This document shows, piece by piece, positions 36,615-45,291 of a stretch of 64,000 nt of DNA. Location: positions 2,510,734 through 2,574,733 of the forward strand of contig NZ_OESG01000014.1 of NCBI RefSeq assembly GCF_900240945.1, in the 5' to 3' direction. The notes beneath the pieces were generated by a model. That model was not told where the DNA came from and did no database searches. It worked only from the letters and a program-made list of their open reading frames with translations. Source of the stretch: Mycobacterium sp. 3519A. Lineage in GTDB: Bacteria; Actinomycetota; Actinomycetes; Mycobacteriales; Mycobacteriaceae. Positions within the stretch are counted from its first letter, which is position 1. Every line of letters starts with the position of its first letter. Made by a program: the position numbers and the translations under genes.

Positions 36615-39600
36615 GTGGGAGAAAACCGGGGGAAGTTCAGTTCTGCCAGCCGGGACGCCGCTCGGTGCGGGTCCTGTGGTAACGACCTGCGCCCGATAGC
36701 GCGCTTTTGTGACGTGTGCGGATGCCCGGTCACGCCGCCGACCGCGACGGGCGAGCACAAGCAGGTGACGGTGTTGTTCGCCGACGTCGTCGGATCGATG
36801 AAGCTTGCCGCGACGCTGAACGCCGAGCGACTCCAAGAGGTGATGAACGAACTGTTCAACCGCGCGGCCGCGGTGGTGCAGCGCTACCAGGGCACCGTCG
36901 ACAAGTTCACCGGCGACGGGTTGATGGCTCTGTTCGGCGCTCCGGTGGCGCTGGAGGACCATGCGGTACGGGCAGGCATCGCCGCGCTGGAGATCCAATC
37001 GGTCACGAAACAACTGGCGGCCGAGGTCTTTCGTCGCGACGGCGTCGCACTCGACATTCGGATCGGATTGAACTCCGGCGACGTGGTTGTCGGCGAAATC
37101 GGTTCTGGGCCAGGTAGGTACACCGCTGTCGGGCATCCCGTCGGAATGGCGCAACGCATGGAGGCCGCCGCCCCCGTCGGCGGCGTGCTTTGCGCGCTGT
37201 CGACGGCAGAACTCGTGGCGGGCGCCGCCCAGCTGGGACCGGTGCTGCGGGTTGCGGTGAAAGGCGCGGACGAGCCCGTGCCCGCGCGAGCATTACTTGC
37301 GATCGAATCCGACCGGATGGTGTTGGGCCGCAACGAAGGTCAGCTGCTCGGTCGCGATGCCGAGTTGTCCCGCCTCGAGCACACACTGGATGCCGGAGCA
37401 GGCTGCTTCGTCGCGGTGGTCGGCGGCCCCGGGGTGGGTAAGAGCCGACTGATCAACGAGTTCACCTCGACTGCGGCCGGTCGGGGCGCCGACGTCGTCG
37501 TCGCCAGGTGCGAAGCCCACACCGCCACAGTGGCGTTCAGCGCGTTGTCGCGCCTGTTGCGCGCGATGTTCGACGTGGACCGGCTTCCCGAGGCCGAGGC
37601 ACGCGCGCAGACCGTCGCCCAGTACGCGGGCATGTTGACACCAGACTCCGCCGACGCCCGAATTCTGTTCGACGCCATGCGAATCGGTGATGCCAAGGCG
37701 CCACCGCTGCAAGTCAGTGTCGACGGGCATCGGCGCCGCCTCGCGGAGATGATGACGCAGGCCGTCCGTGAACGCCCCCGCCGCACCGTGCTCATCCTCG
37801 AGGACGCCCACTGGATCGACGAGCCGACAGACGGCGTCCTTGTCGAATTCGCCACCAATATCGCCGCGACGGACTCGATCCTGATCGCGACCTACCGGTC
37901 GGAGTTCCACGGGGCGCTGAGCGCGAACGCGGATCAGATCGTTTCGCTGCAGCCGCTTTCGGAGTCGGCTTCGGTGCGCATGATCGGCCAACTGCTCGGC
38001 GACCATCCGTCAGTTGTGGGGCTTGCCGAACGTATTGCTCTTGCCGCGGCAGGAAATCCGTTCTTCATCGAGGAGATCGTCCGCGACCTCGCGGGTCGCG
38101 GTGTGTTGTCGGGCAGTCGCGGCCGGTACCGCCTGTTGGACGACGTCGACGAGATCTCAGTACCCGGCACCGTGCAGGCAGTCCTTGCCGCCCGCATCGA
38201 CCGACTGCCCGGCGACGCGAAAGCCATGCTCAACGCGGCGGCGGTGATCGGCAGCCAGTTCGACCTCGAGTCGCTGCGTGTGCTGCGGCAGGAGATAAAG
38301 TCCGATCAGCTGGCCGAACTGGTGTCGGCGGAACTGATTGACCAAACCGAATTCACGCCCCGCCAACGCTTTTGCTTCAGGCATCCGTTGGTTCGCGCGG
38401 TGGCCTACGAGTCGCAGTTGGCTTCGACCAGGGTGGACGCCCACGGCAGACTGGCCGCCGCGATCGAGGCCCGCGATCCGAGCGCCGTCGAGGAGAACGC
38501 TGCGCTGATCGCCAGCCATCTCGAGGCGGCGGGGAAACTGGCCGCGGCGTACCAGTGGCACATGCGTGCCGCGGCCTGGCTTCGGCCACGTGACCTTGTC
38601 GCCGCACGCACCCAGTGGGCGCGCGCCCGACACATCGCCGATCAATTACCCGAGGACCACGACGGCGTCATCGCCATGCGGATCGCACCGCGCACCATGC
38701 TGGTGTCGACGACCTTCTTCGTCGGCGAAGCCGCCGACAGCGACGAGCGCTACCGTGAACTCCGCGACCTGACAACCCGAAGCGGTAACATGACATCGTT
38801 GGCCATCGCCACCGCCGGTCGCATCTGGTCCTATTCCGTCAACGACTATCGTGTGCCGGAAGCCGCCGCTCTCGCGTCGGAGATCGACGGGATCATCGAC
38901 AGCATTCAGTGCGACGCGCAGACCAAAAGCATCATCCTGATCGCGGTGGCGTATGCCCGGTTCGCGACATGTGACTTCGACGGGGCGCTGCGGGTCATCG
39001 AGACGATACAGGCGTTGCCGCACGACCAGTTGATCGTGGAGAACTCGATATCCGATTCGCTGAAGGGCGTGATCGAGATCTGCATGGGCCACCACGAGCA
39101 GGGCAAACGAAGCCTCACGAAGGGGACCGACGAGGCGCGTGTCCTGCCGCCGGTCAATTATGCTGCGGCGCTGTCATATTGGGTCGCCCTGTTGGCGGCG
39201 GTCGGCACCTACGCGACCGAAGACTTGGTCGACGAGATGCGCAACGTCCTGCGACGCGCCGAGTCGTTCGGCGATGTCTTCGGGATCATCGCGGCACAGT
39301 GGGCATACGCCAGTGCGCTGCTCCGCTCCGGAGGCCAGTGCCGCGACGAGGCGATCGAACTACTCGAGCGCGTTCGGGCGAGTATCGCAAAGCACAAGGT
39401 GTGGCGACTCGCGCTCACCACGGTCGTACCTGACCTCGCGCTCGATGCCGCTCGCAGGGGCAAACGTGACGAGGCCATCGCGGAACTGCGCGAGTCCGTC
39501 GCGGTTCAGATGACCGGTGGTTCCCCGGTTTTCGCGGGTTGTGCGGGCGAGGCGCTGGTCGAACTGCTCGTCGACCGCGGGACCGTCGACGACCTGGCGG

Positions 39601-39836
39601 AGGCCAATCGCATCGTCGATCAATGGCAAACCCGTCGACCCGGTCCGCCCGCGCTGGACCTGTGGTGGTTGAAGTCGCGCGCCATCTTGGCCAGAGCCCG
39701 CGGAGACGTCGAGCGCTACGCGGAACTGGCGACGCAATACCTCGAACTCTGTCGAATGGTGGACGCCCGAGGACGATTCGCAGAGGCGCGCCGCATGGTG
39801 GACGAGATGACGCCTGCGGCCCGGGAAACGGGATGA
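36615..39836 (+). CDS. Class III cyclase-like domain fused to AAA ATPase and TPR region
   Basis: A protein of about 1070 residues. It starts with a zinc ribbon (CGSCG...FCDVCG). A class III nucleotide cyclase domain follows (metal Asp in VLFADVVGS and in FTGDGLMALFG). It then has an ATPase (Walker A VGGPGVGKSRL, Walker B VLILEDAHWID) and a long TPR-like helical C-terminus. Two cyclase positions look altered: TAVGHPVGMAQRM has His and Gly where active enzymes usually have Asp and Asn, so cyclase activity is doubtful. The start is uncertain: GTG 36615 is listed; TTG 36549 and 36564 are in frame. Its stop overlaps the glycosyltransferase ATG by 4 bases. Confidence 0.8.
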   Translation: MGENRGKFSSASRDAARCGSCGNDLRPIARFCDVCGCPVTPPTATGEHKQVTVLFADVVGSMKLAATLNAERLQEVMNELFNRAAAVVQRYQGTVDKFTGDGLMALFGAPVALEDHAVRAGIAALEIQSVTKQLAAEVFRRDGVALDIRIGLNSGDVVVGEIGSGPGRYTAVGHPVGMAQRMEAAAPVGGVLCALSTAELVAGAAQLGPVLRVAVKGADEPVPARALLAIESDRMVLGRNEGQLLGRDAELSRLEHTLDAGAGCFVAVVGGPGVGKSRLINEFTSTAAGRGADVVVARCEAHTATVAFSALSRLLRAMFDVDRLPEAEARAQTVAQYAGMLTPDSADARILFDAMRIGDAKAPPLQVSVDGHRRRLAEMMTQAVRERPRRTVLILEDAHWIDEPTDGVLVEFATNIAATDSILIATYRSEFHGALSANADQIVSLQPLSESASVRMIGQLLGDHPSVVGLAERIALAAAGNPFFIEEIVRDLAGRGVLSGSRGRYRLLDDVDEISVPGTVQAVLAARIDRLPGDAKAMLNAAAVIGSQFDLESLRVLRQEIKSDQLAELVSAELIDQTEFTPRQRFCFRHPLVRAVAYESQLASTRVDAHGRLAAAIEARDPSAVEENAALIASHLEAAGKLAAAYQWHMRAAAWLRPRDLVAARTQWARARHIADQLPEDHDGVIAMRIAPRTMLVSTTFFVGEAADSDERYRELRDLTTRSGNMTSLAIATAGRIWSYSVNDYRVPEAAALASEIDGIIDSIQCDAQTKSIILIAVAYARFATCDFDGALRVIETIQALPHDQLIVENSISDSLKGVIEICMGHHEQGKRSLTKGTDEARVLPPVNYAAALSYWVALLAAVGTYATEDLVDEMRNVLRRAESFGDVFGIIAAQWAYASALLRSGGQCRDEAIELLERVRASIAKHKVWRLALTTVVPDLALDAARRGKRDEAIAELRESVAVQMTGGSPVFAGCAGEALVELLVDRGTVDDLAEANRIVDQWQTRRPGPPALDLWWLKSRAILARARGDVERYAELATQYLELCRMVDARGRFAEARRMVDEMTPAARETG

Positions 39837-41074
39837 CCATGGCAACGATATTGGCGTACACCTCACCCGCACTCGGGCACCTGTTGCCGATCAGTGCGCT
39901 GCTCTCGGAACTGGCTGATCGTGGGCACCTAGTTCACGTGCGGACCCTGTCCACCGGCGTGGAGCTGGCGGAACGTCTCGGCTTCACCGCGACGCCGATC
40001 GACCAGCGGATCGAGGCCATTGGACACGACGACTTCAAGGCGAGCAATCCCCTTGCAGCGCTGAAGCTTTCTGTCGCGGTGTTCGCGAAACGGGCCGCGT
40101 ACGAGGTCGACGATCTCACCGACGCCGTCGCCCGAACACAACCCGACGCCCTGCTCGTTGACGTGAACTGCTGGGGTGCACTGTCGGCGGCGGACGCTGG
40201 CCGTCTGCCGTGGGCGTGCCTGTCCCCGTACACGCCACCGCTGCGCTCACCGGGCGTGCCACCATTCGGCCTCGGTCTGAAACCCCTGCCGGGTGTGATC
40301 GGTGTGCTCAGGGACGCCGCTGTGCGGACGACGCTGCTGCGCGCCGTCGAGAACGTCATGTTGGCTCCGATTAACCGGATTCGCGCCGACGTCGGTGTGC
40401 CGACGGTGGGGTCGGTCGACGAGTTCCTGCGGCGAGCGCCGCAGATGTTCATCGCGAGCGGCAAGCCGTTTCAATACCCGCAAACGCAGTGGGGGGACTC
40501 GGTGCACATGATCGGGCCCTGCGTGCTCGAACCCGAGCCCGATACGAGCCCGGATTGGTTGACCGCGATCGACCGGCCGATCGTTCTGGTCACGACGTCA
40601 TCAGAGGAGCAAGCCGACGCCGACCTCATCACCTGCGCGATCACCGCGTTGGCCGGCGAACCGGTGCATGTCGTCGCCACCGCGCCCGCCGGGCACCAGG
40701 TCGGGACGGAGGCGCCGAACGCCACGGTGTGCCGATTCGTCCCGCACGGTCTGGTGCTGGATCGTGCGGTGTGTGCGATCACGCACGGCGGCATGGGCGC
40801 CACCCAAAAGGCGTTGGCGCGAGGCGTTCCGGTGTGCGTCGTGCCGTACGGACGCGACCAGTTCGAAGTCGCCCGCCGCGCCGAGGTGGCCCGGTGTGGC
40901 ACCCGGCTTCCCGCGAAGAGGCTTTCGCCGAAGCGACTGCTGGCGAAGGTGCGAGAAGCGATGACCATGACCGCGGGCGCCGAACGCGTCGCGGCCGGGT
41001 TCGAGGCCACCGGGGGAGTGGCACACGGTGCGGACCTGTTCGAACAGCGCACCCTCGAACTCAGTTCGAGCTGA
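39833..41074 (+). CDS. UDP-glycosyltransferase (MGT-like, GT1 family)
   Basis: A 413-residue GT-B glycosyltransferase. The N-terminal acceptor half starts MTMATILAYTSPALGHLLP. The C-terminal donor-binding part has RFVPHGLVLDRAVCAITHGGMG and GVPVCVVPYGRDQFEVARR near residue 340. The family moves a sugar from a nucleotide donor to a small hydrophobic acceptor; donor and acceptor cannot be named. It is coupled to the cyclase-ATPase gene by an ATGA overlap, so the regulator-like protein and the enzyme are made together. Confidence 0.85.
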   Translation: MTMATILAYTSPALGHLLPISALLSELADRGHLVHVRTLSTGVELAERLGFTATPIDQRIEAIGHDDFKASNPLAALKLSVAVFAKRAAYEVDDLTDAVARTQPDALLVDVNCWGALSAADAGRLPWACLSPYTPPLRSPGVPPFGLGLKPLPGVIGVLRDAAVRTTLLRAVENVMLAPINRIRADVGVPTVGSVDEFLRRAPQMFIASGKPFQYPQTQWGDSVHMIGPCVLEPEPDTSPDWLTAIDRPIVLVTTSSEEQADADLITCAITALAGEPVHVVATAPAGHQVGTEAPNATVCRFVPHGLVLDRAVCAITHGGMGATQKALARGVPVCVVPYGRDQFEVARRAEVARCGTRLPAKRLSPKRLLAKVREAMTMTAGAERVAAGFEATGGVAHGADLFEQRTLELSSS

Positions 41075-41080
41075 GGGTCC

Positions 41081-42175
41081 CTACGCGGGCACCGGTTCCG
41101 GCGTGGCGCCCTTCATCTGGTGGAACAGGTCGACGTAGTACGGCAGGCACTCGGCCATCGCCTGGTCCGTCGTGAACAGTGGCCGGTAGCCGAGATCGCG
41201 TTGCGCCTTGGCGATCGAGAAGTAGTTGTCGAGGTAAAGCCGCTCCACCCCAAGGGGTTCCAGCAAGGGCTTGGGCAGGCCCAACCGGAAGTGGAACCAC
41301 TGCCACACCAGCATCACGGCCTTGACCAGCCGCCCGGGCACCCAGATCTTCGGCCACGGCTGACCGCATGCCTCGACCACCGGTTGGGAGAACTCGAACA
41401 TGTTGATCGGTTCACCGTCGTTGATGAAGTACGCCTGCCCGGGTGCCGTTCCGCCAGGCACCAGATGCTGGGCAGCCAGGATGAATCCGTGAATGAGGTT
41501 GTGCACATAGGAATTGTCGAGCTTGACCTTCTTGTTGCCGACCAGCACCTTGACGTGGCCGGCGAGCACGTTCTCGAACACCTTGCGGAACATGGTCTGA
41601 TCACCGCGCCCCCAAATGCCGCTGGGCCGGATGGAACAGGTCAGCAAACCGCCAATCCCGTTCTGCGCCAACACGAACTGCTCGGCGACGACCTTGGTCT
41701 CGGTGTACAGGTCGTTGAAACGTTGCGTGTAGGACAGGGTTTCGTCGCCGCCCGCGATCCGCTGACCACCCATCACCACACTGTTGGATGCGGTGTAGAC
41801 GAACCGCTGCACCCCGGCGGCCTGCGCGGCGTGCACCAGGTTCTTGGTGCCGTCGACGTTGATCGCGAAGCTGCGCTTGCGGTACTCGTCGGTGACCGAC
41901 GCGCCGCCCATCAGGTCGATGATCGCCGCGGTGTGGAAGATCGTGTCGACGCCGTCGACGGCGGCCGACACGGTCTGCGGATCGCAGATGTCCCCCTCGA
42001 TCACCTCCAGCCGCGGATGCGCAGGCAGCGCGGATGCGGCCCGGTCGAAGGAGCGGACGTGATGCCCGCGGTCGAGCAGTGCGGTCACCAGGTTGGCGCC
42101 GACAAAGCCGGAGCCCCCGGTGACCAGCACACGACCCAAGTCGGTCAGCGTTGCGTCACCCATGCCCGAGAGCAT
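41081..42175 (-). CDS. 3-beta-hydroxysteroid dehydrogenase
   Basis: It oxidises the 3-beta-hydroxyl of cholesterol or related sterols and isomerises the double bond, an early step of sterol breakdown, using NAD. The 364-residue product matches Rv1106c nearly throughout: VLVTGGSGFVGANLV near residue 16, and catalytic YTETK near 157. ATG 42175 (MLSGMGDAT) corresponds to the known N-terminus; ATG 42163 is the alternative. A KstR-type box lies 3 bases upstream of the start, in agreement with control by the cholesterol repressor. It converges on the glycosyltransferase gene with a 6-bp gap. Confidence 0.94.
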   Translation of the reverse strand: MLSGMGDATLTDLGRVLVTGGSGFVGANLVTALLDRGHHVRSFDRAASALPAHPRLEVIEGDICDPQTVSAAVDGVDTIFHTAAIIDLMGGASVTDEYRKRSFAINVDGTKNLVHAAQAAGVQRFVYTASNSVVMGGQRIAGGDETLSYTQRFNDLYTETKVVAEQFVLAQNGIGGLLTCSIRPSGIWGRGDQTMFRKVFENVLAGHVKVLVGNKKVKLDNSYVHNLIHGFILAAQHLVPGGTAPGQAYFINDGEPINMFEFSQPVVEACGQPWPKIWVPGRLVKAVMLVWQWFHFRLGLPKPLLEPLGVERLYLDNYFSIAKAQRDLGYRPLFTTDQAMAECLPYYVDLFHQMKGATPEPVPA

Positions 42176-42178
42176 AAA

Positions 42179-42192
42179 TGAAACGTGTTACA
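42179..42192. promoter_or_regulatory. KstR-type operator before the 3-beta-HSD gene
   Basis: TGAAACGTGTTACA fits the KstR consensus TNNAACNNGTTNNA at every fixed position. It lies 3 bases upstream of the start codon, where binding would block transcription of a near-leaderless mRNA. This is the second such box in the window. Confidence 0.75.
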
Positions 42193-42226
42193 GTTTCGAG
42201 CCCCTAGCCGGAAACTCGTTACAGAA

Positions 42227-42439
42227 TCAAGCGTCCTCGTCTTCTTTTGCGGCCAGTGCGTCCTCGACGCGCTTACGCGCACCAGCTAAGTGCTCTTCGC
42301 AGCGTTTAGCCAGCTCCTCGCCACGTTCCCAGAGCTTCAGCGATGACTCCAGGTCGAGCCCGCCCTGCTCGAGCTGCTGGACGACGGCCACCAACTCGTC
42401 GCGGGCCTCTTCGTACCCCAGTTGACTAATAGGCTTCAT
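42227..42439 (-). CDS. xseB: Exodeoxyribonuclease VII small subunit
   Basis: A 70-residue helical protein with [18 protein letters not shown] and the signature [17 protein letters not shown]. It forms the small subunit of exonuclease VII, which degrades single-stranded DNA in both directions. It directly follows xseA with no gap (the xseA stop abuts its ATG). It matches Rv1107c. Confidence 0.95.
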   Translation of the reverse strand: MKPISQLGYEEARDELVAVVQQLEQGGLDLESSLKLWERGEELAKRCEEHLAGARKRVEDALAAKEDEDA

Positions 42440-43663
42440 TCACTGCCCCTCGCTGCCCTCGCTGATGGCGATCACGGCGCCGTCGGTGACCCGCACCCGC
42501 AACCGGGTGCCCGCAGGCGCGTCGGCCGTCGTGCGCAGGATCGTGCCCGCCGCTGTCTGCACGACGGCATAGCCGCGGTCCAGGGTGGCCGCCGGACCCA
42601 GTGTGGTCAGCCTGGCCGACAAGTGGCCCACCCGGTCGGATTCCGCGGCCACCAACCGGGTGATGTCACGACGGACGCAGGCGCGGGCCCGCTGGATCTC
42701 GTCGGACCGCGCGGTGAGCGCGGCGAGCGGTTGGGCCAGCACCGGTCTGCTGCGCAGTTGCGACACCGCGTGCTCCTCACGGTGCACCCAGTTGCGCAGG
42801 GCCCGCGCGCTGCGCCTGCGCAGATCGCCGACCAGCGCCCGCTCGGCGGCGGCGTCGGGCACGATTCGCTTCGCCGCGTCGGTCGGGGTGGCCGCGCGCA
42901 CGTCGGCGACCAGATCGCAGAGCGGATTGTCGGGTTCGTGGCCGATCGCGCTGACCACCGGCGTCGTGCATTGCGCGATCTCCCGGCACAACGTCTCGTC
43001 GGAGAACGGCAGCAGGTCCTCGACGCTGCCGCCGCCGCGCGCGATGACGATGACGTCGACGTCGGGATCGTTGTCCAGGTCGCGCAGCGCCTCGACCACC
43101 TGTGGCACCGTGTTGGGGCCCTGCACCACGGTGTTGCGGACGGCGAATCGCACACCCGGCCACCGGTCGGTCGCGCAGGTGACCACGTCGCGCTCGGCGT
43201 GGCTGGCCCGTCCGGTGATCAGGCCGACGGTGCGCGGCAGAAACGGCAGCGGTCGCTTCAGCCGCGGATCGAAAAGCCCCTCGGCGTCCAGCAGCCGACG
43301 CAGTCGCTCGATCCGGGCCAGCAACTCACCGAGGCCGACCGCCCTGATCTCGCTGATGCGCAGGCTGAAGGAGCCGTTGCGGGTGTAGAACTGCGGCTTG
43401 CCGCACATGATCACCTGGGTGCCCTCCGCCAGCGGCACAGGCGCGTTGGCCACCAGATCGCGCGCGCAGCTGACCGTCAGCGACATGTCGGCGGCAGGGT
43501 CGCGCAGCACCATCCACGCCGTCGTCTGGCGCAGCTTCAGTTCGGTCAGCTGGCCTTCGATCCACACCACGCCGAGCCGGTCGATGTACTTCGCGATCCG
43601 GGTGGCGACCGCGCGCACCGGCCAGGGGTTATCGGGGGACTTGCCCGGCTCGGGTTCCGTCAC
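42440..43663 (-). CDS. xseA: Exodeoxyribonuclease VII large subunit
   Basis: The 407-residue catalytic subunit of exonuclease VII. It has an N-terminal OB-fold ([18 protein letters not shown] near residue 27), then the catalytic part with [17 protein letters not shown] near 205 and [23 protein letters not shown]. The C-terminal coiled-coil region is shorter than in E. coli, as usual for Actinobacteria. GTG 43663 overlaps the stop of the upstream gene by 4 bases (GTGA). The three-gene operon is Rv1109c-like, xseA, xseB. Confidence 0.96.
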   Translation of the reverse strand: MTEPEPGKSPDNPWPVRAVATRIAKYIDRLGVVWIEGQLTELKLRQTTAWMVLRDPAADMSLTVSCARDLVANAPVPLAEGTQVIMCGKPQFYTRNGSFSLRISEIRAVGLGELLARIERLRRLLDAEGLFDPRLKRPLPFLPRTVGLITGRASHAERDVVTCATDRWPGVRFAVRNTVVQGPNTVPQVVEALRDLDNDPDVDVIVIARGGGSVEDLLPFSDETLCREIAQCTTPVVSAIGHEPDNPLCDLVADVRAATPTDAAKRIVPDAAAERALVGDLRRRSARALRNWVHREEHAVSQLRSRPVLAQPLAALTARSDEIQRARACVRRDITRLVAAESDRVGHLSARLTTLGPAATLDRGYAVVQTAAGTILRTTADAPAGTRLRVRVTDGAVIAISEGSEGQ

Positions 43664-44223
43664 TTCGCGGTCGCGCGGGTGATCCTGTTGGCCAGCAGGG
43701 TCAAAAACGGCGCCCGGGACTTGGTGGCGTTCTCGTAGTCCAGCAGGGCCTCCAGATCGGCGACGCGCAGCGACGACAACCGCGCCCGCAGCTGGGCCAG
43801 CGTCAGCGACTCGTAGTCCAGTTCGGTCACGATCTCGGGTGGATCGGCGTCTGCGGAGGTCGCCGAGGAGGCGGGCTTGGGCTCACCGTTCTCCGGCTCG
43901 CCGCTGGTGAACAGGGCGAAGCGGCCTTCGGTCAGCCGTTCGCCGTCGGTGCCCGGCTTGGCAGGCTGGTCGTCTTCGAGGTCCTCGTCGAAGGTCGCCC
44001 ACTCGGGCTGCTCGTCCTTGGGCGGGAACAACGAGTCCAGCGCCTCGTCGCCCTTGTTGACCAGGTCGGCCACGTCCTGCTGCATCTTCATCACGAAGTG
44101 GGCAACCTGGCTCGCGACGGTCATCGGGTACATCAGGATGGTCTGCGGAAGCTTGCGGGTTTCCTCGATGGCGGTGACCGCCGCCCCTACCAGCAGACGG
44201 ACCCCATACGGTGCAGTTGCCAT
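43660..44223 (-). CDS. Rv1109c-like protein (lipid droplet-associated type)
   Basis: The 187-residue protein has an amphipathic, weakly hydrophobic N-terminal region ([20 protein letters not shown]) and an acidic middle. Its C-terminal segment has repeated Leu/Arg heptads ([25 protein letters not shown]). Orthologues are named lipid droplet-associated protein in some annotations; I recognise the synteny (Rv1109c), but the function is not shown by the sequence. ATG 44223 was chosen by the N-terminal conservation. It is the first gene of the xseA-xseB operon, divergent from ispH with a 66-bp gap. Confidence 0.78.
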   Translation of the reverse strand: MATAPYGVRLLVGAAVTAIEETRKLPQTILMYPMTVASQVAHFVMKMQQDVADLVNKGDEALDSLFPPKDEQPEWATFDEDLEDDQPAKPGTDGERLTEGRFALFTSGEPENGEPKPASSATSADADPPEIVTELDYESLTLAQLRARLSSLRVADLEALLDYENATKSRAPFLTLLANRITRATAK

Positions 44224-44289
44224 GGCGTCCAGACTACGGGCGATCGTCTGGCTGGCCCCGCGAGGTGCGGGATCAGTACCCTGGAAAAC

Positions 44290-45291
44290 ATGCCGCCGAC
44301 AATAAACATGGGGATTCCGGGTGCCTCCAGCTCGGCGACCGGCGCCCTCACCGGTAAACGGGTGCTGCTGGCCGAGCCGCGCGGGTACTGCGCGGGGGTG
44401 GACCGGGCGGTCGAGACGGTGGAGCGCGCGCTGGAGAAGCACGGCGCCCCGGTCTACGTACGTCACGAGATCGTGCACAACCGTCACGTGGTGGACACCC
44501 TGGCCAAGGCCGGTGCGGTGTTCGTCGACGAAACCGACGAGGTGCCCGAGGGCGCCATCGTGGTGTTTTCCGCTCACGGCGTCGCGCCGACCGTGCACGA
44601 GACGGCGGCCGCGCGTGAACTGAAGGTGATCGACGCGACCTGCCCGCTGGTCACCAAGGTGCACAACGAGGCCAAGCGGTTCGCCCGCGACGACTACGAC
44701 ATCCTGCTGATCGGCCATGAGGGCCACGAGGAGGTCATCGGCACCGCGGGCGAGGCGCCCGACCACGTGCAACTCGTGGACGGCCCTGACGCCGTCGACG
44801 ACGTCACGGTGCGCGACGAGAACAAGGTGATCTGGCTGTCCCAGACCACGCTGTCGGTGGACGAGACGATGGAAACCGTGCAGCGGTTGCGGCAGCGGTT
44901 CCCGAAGCTGCAGGACCCCCCGAGCGACGACATCTGCTACGCCACGCAGAACCGTCAGGTCGCCGTCAAGGCGATGGCCCCGGAGTGCCAGCTGGTGATC
45001 GTCGTCGGATCGCGCAACTCGTCGAACTCGGTGCGGCTGGTCGAGGTGGCGCTTGGCGCCGGTTCAGACGCCGCGCATCTGGTCGACTACGCCGACGACA
45101 TCGACCCGGCCTGGCTCGAGGGAGTCACGACCGTCGGCGTCACGTCCGGCGCATCGGTGCCCGAGGTGCTGGTGCGCGGGGTGCTCGAGCGGCTGGCCGA
45201 ATACGGCTACGACATCGTGCAACCGGTGACCACCGCCAACGAGACGTTGGTGTTCGCGTTGCCGCGGGAGATTCGCCCGGCGCGCACGTAA
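44290..45291 (+). CDS. ispH: 4-hydroxy-3-methylbut-2-enyl diphosphate reductase
   Basis: It makes isopentenyl and dimethylallyl diphosphate in the last step of the MEP pathway, using a [4Fe-4S] cluster. The 333-residue product matches mycobacterial LytB2/IspH (Rv1110). The three cluster cysteines are in [11 protein letters not shown] near residue 36, DATCPLVTK near 120, and [11 protein letters not shown] near 218. The catalytic Glu is in the [10 protein letters not shown] region. ATG 44290 gives the conserved [14 protein letters not shown]-terminus. The stop TAA overlaps the next ATG by one base (TAATG). Confidence 0.97.
   Translation: MPPTINMGIPGASSSATGALTGKRVLLAEPRGYCAGVDRAVETVERALEKHGAPVYVRHEIVHNRHVVDTLAKAGAVFVDETDEVPEGAIVVFSAHGVAPTVHETAAARELKVIDATCPLVTKVHNEAKRFARDDYDILLIGHEGHEEVIGTAGEAPDHVQLVDGPDAVDDVTVRDENKVIWLSQTTLSVDETMETVQRLRQRFPKLQDPPSDDICYATQNRQVAVKAMAPECQLVIVVGSRNSSNSVRLVEVALGAGSDAAHLVDYADDIDPAWLEGVTTVGVTSGASVPEVLVRGVLERLAEYGYDIVQPVTTANETLVFALPREIRPART

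Noticed and set aside
36045..37154. Long minus-strand ORF opposite the 2H phosphoesterase and cyclase genes
   Set aside because: It is a high-GC antisense shadow; the + strand frames hold recognisable motifs.
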